From an uncultured Acinetobacter sp. (GTDB lineage Bacteria > Pseudomonadota > Gammaproteobacteria > Pseudomonadales > Moraxellaceae), in contig CAJYTY010000005.1 of assembly GCA_913777945.1 (NCBI GenBank), forward strand, positions 310,001-374,000: DNA of 64,000 bases, given 5' to 3'. Shown piece after piece: positions 43,327 to 50,660 of this stretch. The notes beneath the pieces are model-generated. The model ran no database searches. It was not told the origin of the DNA and saw only the letters and a list, made by a program, of their open reading frames with translations. The translations under genes and the position numbers were made by a program. The first letter of the stretch is position 1. Each line of letters begins with the position of its first letter.

Positions 43327-43372
43327 ATGCATTATTCTTTGTCAAAATCTTCAAATTTGTAGTGGGTGTTCA

Positions 43373-44203
43373 ATGGAACCTATGGTGGTTATGGCTGCGC
43401 GTGCGGCTCAAACAGTTGGTCAAGAGCTTTTAAAGGCACATCAAAATCGTCATAAACTCGATTTACAAGTTGAAGAAAAAGGCATCGATGGTCCAGTAAC
43501 GCGTGTTGACCGTTACATCGAACAGCTTACAATTGATACGCTTCGTAAAAGTTATAAAAACCATAGCTTCCTTGGTGAAGAGTTTGGTATGCAAGAAGGT
43601 AAAGGTCACGATGCAGATTGGTGCTGGGTGATTGATCCTTTAGATGGCACTCAAAACTTTATCAACGGTTTCCCTCATTTCTGTATTTCTATCGCTGTAC
43701 AACATAAAGGCGTAACTCAGCACGGTGTGATCTATGATCCAGTGCGTGATGAATTATTCTCTGCAAGCCGTGGTCGTGGCGCAGTCATGAACCAACGCCG
43801 TATCCGTGTAAATGTTAAAGACTCTTTAGAAAACACATTCCTTGCGGTAGGTCATCCTTATCGTGCGAAACGTAATGGTGAAATTGTTTCTTATGCAGAA
43901 CAACATTTCGCTTCTTTGTTGGCTGTAACTAAATCAGGCGCGCAAATTCGTCGTGGTGGCTCTGCTGCTTTGGATTTAGCTTATGTCGCTGCAGGTCGTT
44001 TTGATGGTTTCTTTGAGCTTGGTTTAAAACCGTGGGATATTGCTGCGGGTGAGCTGATTGTAAAAGAAGCGGGCGGTGTAGTTGTTGATGCTCGTGGTGG
44101 TAATGAATCATTTGATAATGGTCAAGTACTTGCTTGCTCATTGAAAATGTTAAAATCATTGATGCAAACAGTTGTTCCTGCTTGGGGCGATGCTGCAAAA
44201 TAA
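43373..44203 (+). CDS. suhB: Inositol-1-monophosphatase family protein SuhB
   Basis: 276 residues. Metal-binding motifs: GEEFG near 69-73, WVIDPLDGTQNFINGFPHF near 86-104 and PWDIAAGELIVKEAGG near 221-236. It hydrolyses inositol phosphates; in E. coli SuhB also binds RNA polymerase/NusA in rRNA antitermination, and in Acinetobacter or Pseudomonas it affects many genes. Which role dominates here is not visible. Own promoter expected after the dxs terminator; terminator follows at 44219. Confidence 0.92.
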   Translation: MEPMVVMAARAAQTVGQELLKAHQNRHKLDLQVEEKGIDGPVTRVDRYIEQLTIDTLRKSYKNHSFLGEEFGMQEGKGHDADWCWVIDPLDGTQNFINGFPHFCISIAVQHKGVTQHGVIYDPVRDELFSASRGRGAVMNQRRIRVNVKDSLENTFLAVGHPYRAKRNGEIVSYAEQHFASLLAVTKSGAQIRRGGSAALDLAYVAAGRFDGFFELGLKPWDIAAGELIVKEAGGVVVDARGGNESFDNGQVLACSLKMLKSLMQTVVPAWGDAAK

Positions 44204-44218
44204 TTTGTGGATTTTTAG

Positions 44219-44247
44219 AAAAGGGGTAGCGATTGCTACTCTTTTTT
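44219..44247 (+). terminator. Terminator of suhB
   Basis: Stem GGGTAGC / GCTACTC with a GATT loop followed by six T residues, about 16 bases after suhB. It overlaps the 3' end of the convergent membrane-protein gene. Confidence 0.75.
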
Positions 44248-44619
44248 ATGCCTAATAATAGAAACACATAGAACAAGATGAAAAAAGAATAATATAAATA
44301 TATTTATCATATATGCCCACATAAAAGGTGGTGCATGCATAGCACTGCTATATGCAATTAAAAGTTGTATGAAAGTAATAGTGCTTAAAATCGTGCAACT
44401 TCTAAAGGGATGTTTTTGAATAGATGAAGTCGATTCTAGAAAATATGTAACGATAAAATAACTAGAAAAAAATAAAGAAATTAGGATTACACCATCTGTA
44501 GGGTAGTGATAAATAAACTCTGGTTCACTCTTTATAATAAATGGATCAAGTTGAAAACCGAAATAGATAATATTGAGGCATCCTAATAGCCATAAGATCA
44601 ATAATAATTTTAGTAGCAT
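44236..44619 (-). CDS. Small integral membrane protein
   Basis: 127 residues with about four hydrophobic helices (MLLKLLLILWLLGCLNIIYF, GVILISLFFSSYFIVTYF, CTILSTITFIQLLIAYSS, FMWAYMINIFILFFFHLVLC) separated by short loops and ending IIRHKKE. No family recognised. It overlaps the suhB terminator at its 3' end. AT-rich codon use. No neighbour suggests a function; a real gene is likely because the hydrophobic periodicity is strong. Confidence 0.6.
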   Translation of the reverse strand: MLLKLLLILWLLGCLNIIYFGFQLDPFIIKSEPEFIYHYPTDGVILISLFFSSYFIVTYFLESTSSIQKHPFRSCTILSTITFIQLLIAYSSAMHAPPFMWAYMINIFILFFFHLVLCVSIIRHKKE

Positions 44620-44719
44620 AGAGGTTTTAAAATTTTTGTTTGTGTATAAATATATTTAAGCTAAATTCTTATAAAATCAATGAATAATCGAAATGGATAG
44701 AAAAAACCTATTAAAAAGG

Positions 44720-44747
44720 GTGACTTTTAAAATTATTCTGCTATAAT
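44720..44747 (+). promoter_or_regulatory. Predicted promoter of the DEAD-box helicase
   Basis: Extended -10 TGC-TATAAT (TATAAT at 44742-44747) with a weak -35-like GTGACT 16 bases upstream. The perfect -10 and TG extension make this one of the best-looking promoters in the window. Start of transcription expected near 44754. Confidence 0.6.
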
Positions 44748-44805
44748 CCGCCCACGCACTTAAATTCCAGTTCATTACCTGAACATTCAGTTCTATTCAT
44801 ATTAG

Positions 44806-44888
44806 CGCACGCTGTCCATAGAGAGGACCATATCTTGCGCCCAAATCGCTTAGCGATTCTTCAGGTTGAGGCAGTAATCAAGCGTGCG
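44806..44888 (+). ncRNA. Structured cloverleaf-like leader RNA
   Basis: An outer stem CGCACGCT (44806-44813) / AGCGTGCG (44881-44888) of eight perfect pairs encloses three hairpins: GTCC/GGAC (44814-44828), AATCGC/GCGATT (44844-44858) and CTTCA/TGAGG (44859-44871). It is not a tRNA: there is no T-arm word or acceptor end. It sits in the 5' leader of an RNA helicase gene and overlaps a short reading frame. A cis-regulatory role, such as cold or autoregulation, is inference. Confidence 0.5.
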
Positions 44889-44924
44889 TTTAGTCCACAT
44901 CGTCGTTATTCGGATTGCCGCTGA
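44835..44924 (+). CDS. Possible 29-residue leader peptide upstream of the DEAD-box gene
   Basis: TTG at 44835 is preceded by GAGAGGA with eight-base spacing, and runs 29 codons to TGA at 44922-44924. The product would be basic: MRPNRLAILQVEAVIK, then RAFSPHRRYSDCR. Its ribosome binding site is in the right arm of the first hairpin of the leader fold, so translation and folding would compete. It is too short for standard gene callers. It could instead be a chance frame in a structured RNA; only conservation can decide. Confidence 0.4.
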   Translation: MRPNRLAILQVEAVIKRAFSPHRRYSDCR

Positions 44925-45022
44925 ACTTCATCTATTTTCAGCTTGAGTCGCTTTGCCGCTTTTTGCCGATGTCTATTTTTTGTATTTATTAAAATGGAGC
45001 ACCCATTAGGGTGAAACTCTCT

Positions 45023-46975
45023 ATGAGCAAAACTTTTGCCGAATTTTCTTTGCACGAAACCTTACAACAAGCCCTAGAAGGTTTAGGTTTTACAAGCCCA
45101 ACTCCTGTGCAAGAACAAGCGATTCCAGCTGCGTTAGATGGAAAAGATTTACTAGTTTCAAGCCAGACAGGTTCTGGTAAAACTGCAGCATTTTTACTCC
45201 CTACATTAAATGCTTTGGCAGGTCAGGAAACTTTTGTGCCATTTAAAGAGCGCATGAAAGCTGTGACTCAACCAAGCATCTTGGTTTTATGTCCTACGCG
45301 TGAATTGGCTCAACAAGTAAGCCAAGATGCGATTGCGTTTGTACGTCATATGAAAGGTGTTCGTATTGCTGCAATTATGGGTGGTATGCCTTTTGGTAAG
45401 CAAATTCAACAGCTTAAAGGTGCGCAAGTGATTGTTGCAACACCAGGTCGTTTGCTTGACTTAGTAAATCGTCGCCAATTGAAACTTGATAAAGTTGAAT
45501 CGTTAATCGTTGACGAAGCTGACCGTATGCTTGACCTAGGCTTCTCTGAAGATTTAGAAGCAATTGGCGAGTTAGCTGCAAACCGTAATCAAACATTAAT
45601 GTTCTCTGCGACTTTTGCTGATCGTATTATTCGTCTTGCTGAACGTATGATGAATGATCCGCAACGTATCGCAATTGAAACTGGTCACAGCACTAATACT
45701 GATGTAACTCAAACATTACATTGGACAGATGGCTTTGAGCATAAGAAAAAATTACTTACACACTGGTTGTCTGACGAGTCAGTAGATCAAGCTGTTGTCT
45801 TTGCAAGCACGCAAGAAGATACAGATATGCTTGCTGAAGAATTGGCTGAAGCAGGTCACTCAGTTGTTGCATTGCATGGTGCTATGCCACAAACCGTTCG
45901 TAACCGTCGTTTACGCAGCATCCGTGAAGGTCGTGCAAAAATCTTAGTTGCAACTGACGTAGCAGCACGTGGTTTAGACGTACCAACTATTTCTCACGTG
46001 ATTAACTTCGGTTTACCGATGAAAAACGAAGACTATGTACACCGTATTGGTCGTACAGGTCGTGCGGGTCGTACTGGTCAAGCGATTACACTTGCGACTT
46101 ATCGCGAGCGTGGCAAAATCCGTGCGTTAGAAGATTATTTAGATGCACGTTTAAATGTATCTGAAATTGAAGGTTTAGAGCCATCTCCACCTCCTGCTCG
46201 TTCAGGTCGTGATGGTGGCGGTCGCGGTCGAGATGGCGGTGGTCGTGGTCGTGGCGGCCGTGATGGCGGTCGTGGCGGTTTTGGTGGTGGTCGTCGTTTT
46301 GAAGGCGAGAGCAATTTCAAACGTCGTGAAGGCGGTGATGATCGTCCACGTCGTAGCTTCGATGATAAACCACGTGGTGAGCGTCCATCATTCGGTGGTG
46401 AAGATCGTCCACGTCGCGAGTTTAACTCTGACCGCCCACGTCGCGAAGGTGGTTTTGAAGACCGTCCACGTCGTAACTTTGATGATAAACCACGTGGTGA
46501 ACGTCCATCATTCGGTGGTGAAGATCGTCCACGTCGCGAGTTCAATTCAGATCGCCCACGTCGTGAAGGTGGTTTTGAAGATCGTCCAAAGCGTAGTTTT
46601 GGTGGTGAAGACCGTCCACGTCGCGAGTTCAATTCAGATCGCCCGCGTCGTGAAGGTGGTTTTAATGATAAACCGCGTTTTGACTCGAATGATGACAACC
46701 GTGGTAACCGTGTAGATTACAAACCACGTCGTGAAGGTAGCTTCGGCGACCGTCCAAAGCGCGATTTTGGTGATCGTCCACAACGTGAAGGTGGTTTTGG
46801 TGACCGTCCAAAACGTAGTTTCGGTGGTGAAGATCGCCCAAAACGTAGTTTTGGTGGTGAAGACCGTCCAAAGCGTAGTTTCGGTGGTGAAGACCGTCCA
46901 AAGCGTGATTTTGGTGATCGTCCAGCACGTGAAGGTGGCTTCGGTGGTGACCGTCGTCGCAAAAACGATTTTTAA
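45023..46975 (+). CDS. DEAD-box RNA helicase with long arginine-rich repeat tail
   Basis: 650 residues from ATG 45023 (GGTGA eight bases upstream; GTG 45011 less likely). Helicase core to about residue 390: SQTGSGKT near 46-53, VDEADRMLDLGF near 161, SATF near 195, HRIGRTGRAGRTG near 339. The DEADRMLDLGF form resembles RhlE. The tail of about 260 residues is built of repeats (RPRREFNSD, RREGGFED, RSFGGEDRPK) rich in Arg, Gly and Asp, typical of RNA-binding, possibly phase-separating tails. Unwinds RNA for ribosome assembly or decay. The 5' leader suggests post-transcriptional control. Confidence 0.93.
   Translation: MSKTFAEFSLHETLQQALEGLGFTSPTPVQEQAIPAALDGKDLLVSSQTGSGKTAAFLLPTLNALAGQETFVPFKERMKAVTQPSILVLCPTRELAQQVSQDAIAFVRHMKGVRIAAIMGGMPFGKQIQQLKGAQVIVATPGRLLDLVNRRQLKLDKVESLIVDEADRMLDLGFSEDLEAIGELAANRNQTLMFSATFADRIIRLAERMMNDPQRIAIETGHSTNTDVTQTLHWTDGFEHKKKLLTHWLSDESVDQAVVFASTQEDTDMLAEELAEAGHSVVALHGAMPQTVRNRRLRSIREGRAKILVATDVAARGLDVPTISHVINFGLPMKNEDYVHRIGRTGRAGRTGQAITLATYRERGKIRALEDYLDARLNVSEIEGLEPSPPPARSGRDGGGRGRDGGGRGRGGRDGGRGGFGGGRRFEGESNFKRREGGDDRPRRSFDDKPRGERPSFGGEDRPRREFNSDRPRREGGFEDRPRRNFDDKPRGERPSFGGEDRPRREFNSDRPRREGGFEDRPKRSFGGEDRPRREFNSDRPRREGGFNDKPRFDSNDDNRGNRVDYKPRREGSFGDRPKRDFGDRPQREGGFGDRPKRSFGGEDRPKRSFGGEDRPKRSFGGEDRPKRDFGDRPAREGGFGGDRRRKNDF
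46361..46925 (+). repeat. In-frame DNA repeats in the helicase tail
   Basis: A 120-base block beginning GATGATAAACCACGTGG at 46361 recurs with period 120 at 46481 with few changes. Near 46815-46905 a 30-base unit (encoding RSFGGEDRPK) repeats about three times. Both keep the reading frame, so copy-number change would lengthen or shorten the tail without a frameshift. Confidence 0.8.
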
Positions 46976-47000
46976 TCGTTAAAAACCGATGAAAAGAAGA

Positions 47001-47026
47001 AGCCAGTTGTAAAACTGGCTTTTTTA
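47001..47026 (+). terminator. Terminator of the DEAD-box gene
   Basis: AGCCAGTT-GTAA-AACTGGCT followed by a T tract, 25 bases beyond the stop codon. Confidence 0.85.
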
Positions 47027-47055
47027 TTTAGGATTAGTCATGTAAAATTCGAAAA

Positions 47056-47301
47056 ATGTCTACTAATTCAAATTTTACAGAAGAAATGAATAGGGTTAAG
47101 CAAAATAAAAGTCTTTTAAGTCAAATATGGTCATTCATTTGTGGTGAAGGGCTGCCATGTCTATTTGTTATTTTAATGCTTTGTAATGGGTTATTTTTTG
47201 CATATGCACTTATTGCACGCAATCATACCGACTCTTTGAATGCAAGCTCACAACATGAGTTGAGCACAGAAGTTGATAAAAAGAACAATTACATAAATTA
47301 A
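47056..47301 (+). CDS. Small single-helix membrane protein
   Basis: 81 residues. A polar N terminus (MSTNSNFTEEMNRVKQNKSL) precedes one membrane helix near 33-53 (GLPCLFVILMLCNGLFFAYALI), followed by a polar tail of about 28 residues. No family recognised. It lies between the DEAD-box terminator and the mla operon, 82 bases before mlaF on the same strand, so it might be co-transcribed with it, but nothing links it to phospholipid transport. GAAAAATG only weakly supports the start. Confidence 0.5.
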   Translation: MSTNSNFTEEMNRVKQNKSLLSQIWSFICGEGLPCLFVILMLCNGLFFAYALIARNHTDSLNASSQHELSTEVDKKNNYIN

Positions 47302-47383
47302 TAATCTTCATACGTAGCATATCAAAATAAAAACAAGCGCTTAATCTTTCAGTGTATAGTATGCGTGCATAAAAAGTGCAGGA

Positions 47384-48214
47384 ATGAATGCCAGTATGAA
47401 TAACAAATCTCCTCTCGATGCTGAAGCCCTAATTGAAGTTAAAAACTTGAGCTTTAACCGAGGGGAACGCGTCATTTATGATGATGTCAGTCTTAAAATT
47501 CGACGTGGTCAAATTACTGCAATTATGGGACCTTCAGGAACAGGTAAGACCACTTTGCTCCGTTTGATTGGTGGGCAGTTAATCCCTGATCGTGGTGAAG
47601 TATTGCTCGATGGTAAGAATATAGCAGCCATGTCTCGTCCAGACTTGTTTACTGCACGCGCACGTATGGGGATGTTATTCCAGAGTGGTGCGTTATTTAC
47701 TGATATGTCAGTTTATGAAAATGTTGCATTTCCTATTCGTGCACATACACAATTACCAGAACATTTGATTGCTGAGTTAGTCGCTTTAAAGTTGGAGTCG
47801 GTTGGGCTACGCGGTGCTGAACCATTAATGCCATCTGAACTTTCAGGAGGTATGAATCGTCGTGTTGCCTTAGCACGTGCGATTGCACTTGATCCAGAAT
47901 TGATTATGTATGATGAGCCATTCGCTGGCCAAGATCCAATTGTTAAAGGTGTTCTAACACGATTGATTCGTTCTTTGCGTGAAGCTTTAGACTTAACAAC
48001 AATTATTGTCTCGCATGATGTCGCAGAGACATTATCGATTGCTGATTATATTTATGTGGTTGCTGAAGGCAAAATTCAGGGTGAAGGTTCACCTGAGCAG
48101 CTACAGGCACATGCTTCCCCATTTGTACGTCAATTTTTAACAGGCTCAGCTGAGGGACCTGTTGAATATCAATTTACTCATCAAGCATATTTAGATAACG
48201 AGGTTCGTGCATGA
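47384..48214 (+). CDS. mlaF: MlaF, ATPase of the Mla phospholipid transporter
   Basis: 276 residues (start may instead be ATG 47396, which has AGGA upstream and matches remembered Acinetobacter MlaF starts MNN). Walker A GPSGTGKT near 49-56, signature LSGGMNRRVALARAIA near 153-168, Walker B LIMYDEPFAGQD near 173-184 and the switch His in VSHD. It powers movement of phospholipids between inner-membrane complex MlaFEDB and periplasmic MlaC, keeping the outer membrane asymmetric. Overlaps mlaE by four bases (ATGA), first gene of mlaFEDCB. Confidence 0.97.
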   Translation: MNASMNNKSPLDAEALIEVKNLSFNRGERVIYDDVSLKIRRGQITAIMGPSGTGKTTLLRLIGGQLIPDRGEVLLDGKNIAAMSRPDLFTARARMGMLFQSGALFTDMSVYENVAFPIRAHTQLPEHLIAELVALKLESVGLRGAEPLMPSELSGGMNRRVALARAIALDPELIMYDEPFAGQDPIVKGVLTRLIRSLREALDLTTIIVSHDVAETLSIADYIYVVAEGKIQGEGSPEQLQAHASPFVRQFLTGSAEGPVEYQFTHQAYLDNEVRA

Positions 48215-48990
48215 ATACGATTGCCTGGTTAGGTAGACTCGTTATTGAGCGAATAAAGGGGATAGGTGCAGCGTCACTTATGCTCATCCAAATTTTATTT
48301 TCAGCGCCTTCAAAGGGTGGCTTTCAACGCTTTGTGTATCAGATGCATCGTGTTGGTGTCATGTCTCTGCTGATTATTGCTGTATCAGGTTTGTTTATTG
48401 GTGCTGTCCTTGGCTTGCAGATGTATAGCATTCTGGTCACTTTTGGTAGTGAAGCCATGTTAGGGACTGCGATTTCGTTAACTTTGTTACGTGAACTTGC
48501 TGCGGTTGTTGCTGCATTACTATTTGCAGGGCGCGCAGGCTCGGCTCTCACTGCCGAAATTGGTTCAATGAAACAGAGTGAACAATTGGCCAGTATGGAA
48601 ATGATTGGCGTTGATCCACTTCGTCAAATTGTGGCTCCGCGTTTGTGGGCTGGTATTGTTAGTTTGCCGATGTTGACTGTGATTTTTGCAACGATCGGTA
48701 TCATTGGTGGCAAGTTGGTTGGCGTAGATTTTTTAGGTGCTGATGAAGGTTCTTTCTGGGGTGGTATGCAAAGTACAGTTCAGTTTGGACATGATATTTT
48801 TAATGGCACTATTATTAAAAGTATTGTTTTTGCGCTGATTTGTACATGGGTTGCGGTCTATCAAGGTTATGCTTGTGATCCAACACCAGAGGGTATCGCG
48901 ACTTCGATGACCAGAACGGTCGTATATTCTTCACTTTGTGTATTAGGTTTTGATTTCGTGTTGACTGCGGTCATGTTCGGAGGGATTTAA
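48211..48990 (+). CDS. mlaE: MlaE, permease of the Mla phospholipid transporter
   Basis: 259 residues, normal for the family. Several membrane helices; the permease signature ELAAVVAALLFAGRAGSALT near 93-112 followed by AEIGSMKQSEQLASMEMIGV near 113-132 is the EQ-loop region that contacts MlaF. Forms the transmembrane core of MlaFEDB in the inner membrane. Start overlaps the mlaF stop (ATGA) and its stop overlaps the mlaD start (TAATG), giving translational coupling on both sides. Confidence 0.97.
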   Translation: MNTIAWLGRLVIERIKGIGAASLMLIQILFSAPSKGGFQRFVYQMHRVGVMSLLIIAVSGLFIGAVLGLQMYSILVTFGSEAMLGTAISLTLLRELAAVVAALLFAGRAGSALTAEIGSMKQSEQLASMEMIGVDPLRQIVAPRLWAGIVSLPMLTVIFATIGIIGGKLVGVDFLGADEGSFWGGMQSTVQFGHDIFNGTIIKSIVFALICTWVAVYQGYACDPTPEGIATSMTRTVVYSSLCVLGFDFVLTAVMFGGI

Positions 48991-49667
48991 TGAAATCACG
49001 TACTAGTGAGCTGGCCGTAGGTATTTTTGTGATTATCTTCGGTATCGCTCTATTTTTTCTTGCGATGAAAGTTAGTGGTTTAGTGGGTACAAATCTACGT
49101 GATAGCTATAGCATGACAGCGCAGTTTGATAACGTAAATGGTTTAAAACCACGAGCAAAGGTGACCATGAGTGGTGTGACCATTGGTCGTGTAGAATCTA
49201 TTACGCTTGATCCAGTAACACGTTTAGCAACAGTTAAGTTTGATTTGGATGGTAAATTAACCAGCTTTAATACTGACCAATTAAAAGAAGTGCAGAAAAA
49301 TGCCTTAGAAGAATTGCGTTATAGCTCAGATTATCAACAAGCTGATGCTACGAAACAAAAAGCAATGGAACAGCAACTTATCAGTAACATGACCTCCATC
49401 ACCAGTTTGGATGAGGATGCTTATATTATGGTTGCAACCAATGGCTTACTGGGTGAGAAGTATTTGAAAGTTGTACCAGGTGGTGGTGTGAATTACCTAA
49501 AACGTGGTGATGTTGTTTCAAATACCCAAGGTACGATGGATTTAGAAGATTTGATCAGTAAGTTTATTACTGGTGGTGCTGGTAAAGCCACATCAAGCTC
49601 AACAACTTCAGAGAGTTCGGCATCGCAGCCAGCTGCTACTGAAGCAGAACCGTCATTTGTTGAGTAA
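48990..49667 (+). CDS. mlaD: MlaD, MCE-domain subunit
   Basis: 225 residues against about 183 in E. coli. An N-terminal membrane helix (VGIFVIIFGIALFFLAMKV) leads into the MCE domain (FDNVNGLKPRAKVTMSGVTI, GLLGEKYLKVVPGG). Between the two halves of the domain lies an insert of roughly 45 charged, helical residues near 95-140 (QLKEVQKNALEELRYSSDY and following), and a Ser/Ala/Glu tail. MlaD forms the hexameric ring that channels phospholipids. The insert is a known difference of Acinetobacter MlaD; here it is seen directly. Confidence 0.95.
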   Translation: MKSRTSELAVGIFVIIFGIALFFLAMKVSGLVGTNLRDSYSMTAQFDNVNGLKPRAKVTMSGVTIGRVESITLDPVTRLATVKFDLDGKLTSFNTDQLKEVQKNALEELRYSSDYQQADATKQKAMEQQLISNMTSITSLDEDAYIMVATNGLLGEKYLKVVPGGGVNYLKRGDVVSNTQGTMDLEDLISKFITGGAGKATSSSTTSESSASQPAATEAEPSFVE

Positions 49668-49686
49668 TTCAGGTTAGGAGATTGAA

Positions 49687-50319
49687 GTGAATACATTATT
49701 GAAACAGACGTTAACAGCAAGTGTATTATCAACCATGCTTGCGAGTGCTGCATTTGCAGCACCAACAGAAACCCCGCCTGATTTTGTTAAACGTGTGGCT
49801 GATGGTTTAATTACACGTTTAAAAGCAGATCATGCGAAATTACAAAGTAATCCTACTTTAGTTAAATCGATTATTCGTCAAAATCTTGATCCGTATGTTG
49901 ATTCACAAGCATTTACACGTATCGTTTTAGGGACGTATGCAAACAATCAATATACAACTGCTGCGCAACGTGCTCAGTTTGAGCAAAATTTCCGTGCTGT
50001 GATTATTGAAAACTACGGTGGTGCTTTCGCTAAATATACCAATGAAAGCTATACGATGCGTCCTTTTAAGTCGACCAATAGTAAGAACCCTGTTGTTACA
50101 TTAGACTTCTTACATAATGGCGAGAAAATCCCTGTATCGTTCCAGTTGACAGATAAAGGTGATCAGTGGAAAGTCCGTAATATTAATGTGTCTGGTATTG
50201 ATTTAGGCTTGCAATTCCGTAACCAGTTTGCTGCTACTGTTCAGCGCAATGGTGGTGATATGAATAAAGCGATTGCAACCTTTAAGCCAGATGCAGATGC
50301 TGCTGTTAACAAGAAATAA
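49687..50319 (+). CDS. mlaC: MlaC, periplasmic phospholipid carrier
   Basis: 210 residues, GTG start with AGGAG seven bases upstream. Signal peptide MNTLLKQTLTASVLSTMLAS ends before AAFA-APTE. The mature protein is the Tol_Tol_Ttg2 type: PDFVKRVADGLITRLKA, then YVDSQAFTRIVLGTYANNQY and DFLHNGEKIPVSFQLTDKGD and KVRNINVSGIDLGLQFRNQF. It shuttles phospholipids between MlaA-porin in the outer membrane and MlaFEDB. Twenty bases after mlaD. Confidence 0.96.
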   Translation: MNTLLKQTLTASVLSTMLASAAFAAPTETPPDFVKRVADGLITRLKADHAKLQSNPTLVKSIIRQNLDPYVDSQAFTRIVLGTYANNQYTTAAQRAQFEQNFRAVIIENYGGAFAKYTNESYTMRPFKSTNSKNPVVTLDFLHNGEKIPVSFQLTDKGDQWKVRNINVSGIDLGLQFRNQFAATVQRNGGDMNKAIATFKPDADAAVNKK

Positions 50320-50330
50320 GTAGGTGACGG

Positions 50331-50618
50331 GTGATTCAGTATATTGATCAGCAATTAATTGTTTCAAAAACAATTAATTTCTCGAATGCAGAACAAGTTT
50401 ATCGCGCAGGCTTAAAATATATCCAGCAACATAAGAGTTTTCCTCTTATTGTTGATCTGGGTCAGCTTGAACAAGGAAACACCCTTTCTTTGGCTGTGTT
50501 GGTGCAGTGGTTGCGTCAAACGCCAAATAACAAAGGTCTACATTTTAAAAATGTGTCTGAGAAAATGCTAAAAGTCATCCAAGCTTGCCATCTACAAGAT
50601 GATTTGAAATTGATATGA
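50331..50618 (+). CDS. mlaB: MlaB, STAS-domain subunit
   Basis: 95 residues with a GTG start preceded by AGGTGACGG. Single STAS domain: FPLIVDLGQLEQGNTLSLAV near 37-56 contains the conserved region where E. coli MlaB carries a Thr (Thr at 51 here, NTLSL). It binds MlaF and is needed for assembly of the inner-membrane complex. Last gene of the operon, ten bases after mlaC, followed by a terminator. Confidence 0.92.
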   Translation: MIQYIDQQLIVSKTINFSNAEQVYRAGLKYIQQHKSFPLIVDLGQLEQGNTLSLAVLVQWLRQTPNNKGLHFKNVSEKMLKVIQACHLQDDLKLI

Positions 50619-50633
50619 AAAAAGTCTTGTAAT

Positions 50634-50658
50634 AAAAAAGCACCGTAAGGTGCTTTTT
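50634..50658. terminator. Bidirectional terminator of the mla operon and corA
   Basis: AAAAAAGCACC-GTAA-GGTGCTTTTTT between the convergent mlaB and corA-like genes; perfect stem with T tracts on both strands. Confidence 0.9.
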
Positions 50659-50660
50659 TA

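Larger units (their letters stand above)
44620..45022 (+). other. 403-base gap with long 5' leader of the DEAD-box gene
   Basis: Contains an extended -10 promoter (44742-44747), an RNA that can fold as a cloverleaf (44806-44888), a 29-codon reading frame (44835-44924) and a GCTGAA / TTCAGC hairpin near 44920-44942. The transcript from the predicted start would have a leader of about 270 bases. Minus-strand promoter for the membrane gene probably lies at 44620-44700. Confidence 0.5.

Noticed and set aside
44806..44888. tRNA gene, because of the cloverleaf shape
   Set aside because: There is no TTC loop word, no CCA-type acceptor end, and the arms have the wrong lengths.
46135..46698. Long minus-strand frame rich in Arg, Ser and Pro opposite the DEAD-box tail
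   Set aside because: It is the reverse reading of the repetitive RGG-type tail codons; low complexity, no signal or family, and the plus-strand helicase is certain.
46209..46715. Plus-strand frame rich in Val and His in the same tail
   Set aside because: Second reading frame of the repeated codons of the helicase, not an independent gene.
46361..46925. Regularly spaced repeats that might suggest a CRISPR array
   Set aside because: Repeats are contiguous, in frame and encode the helicase tail; there are no unique spacers and no cas genes.
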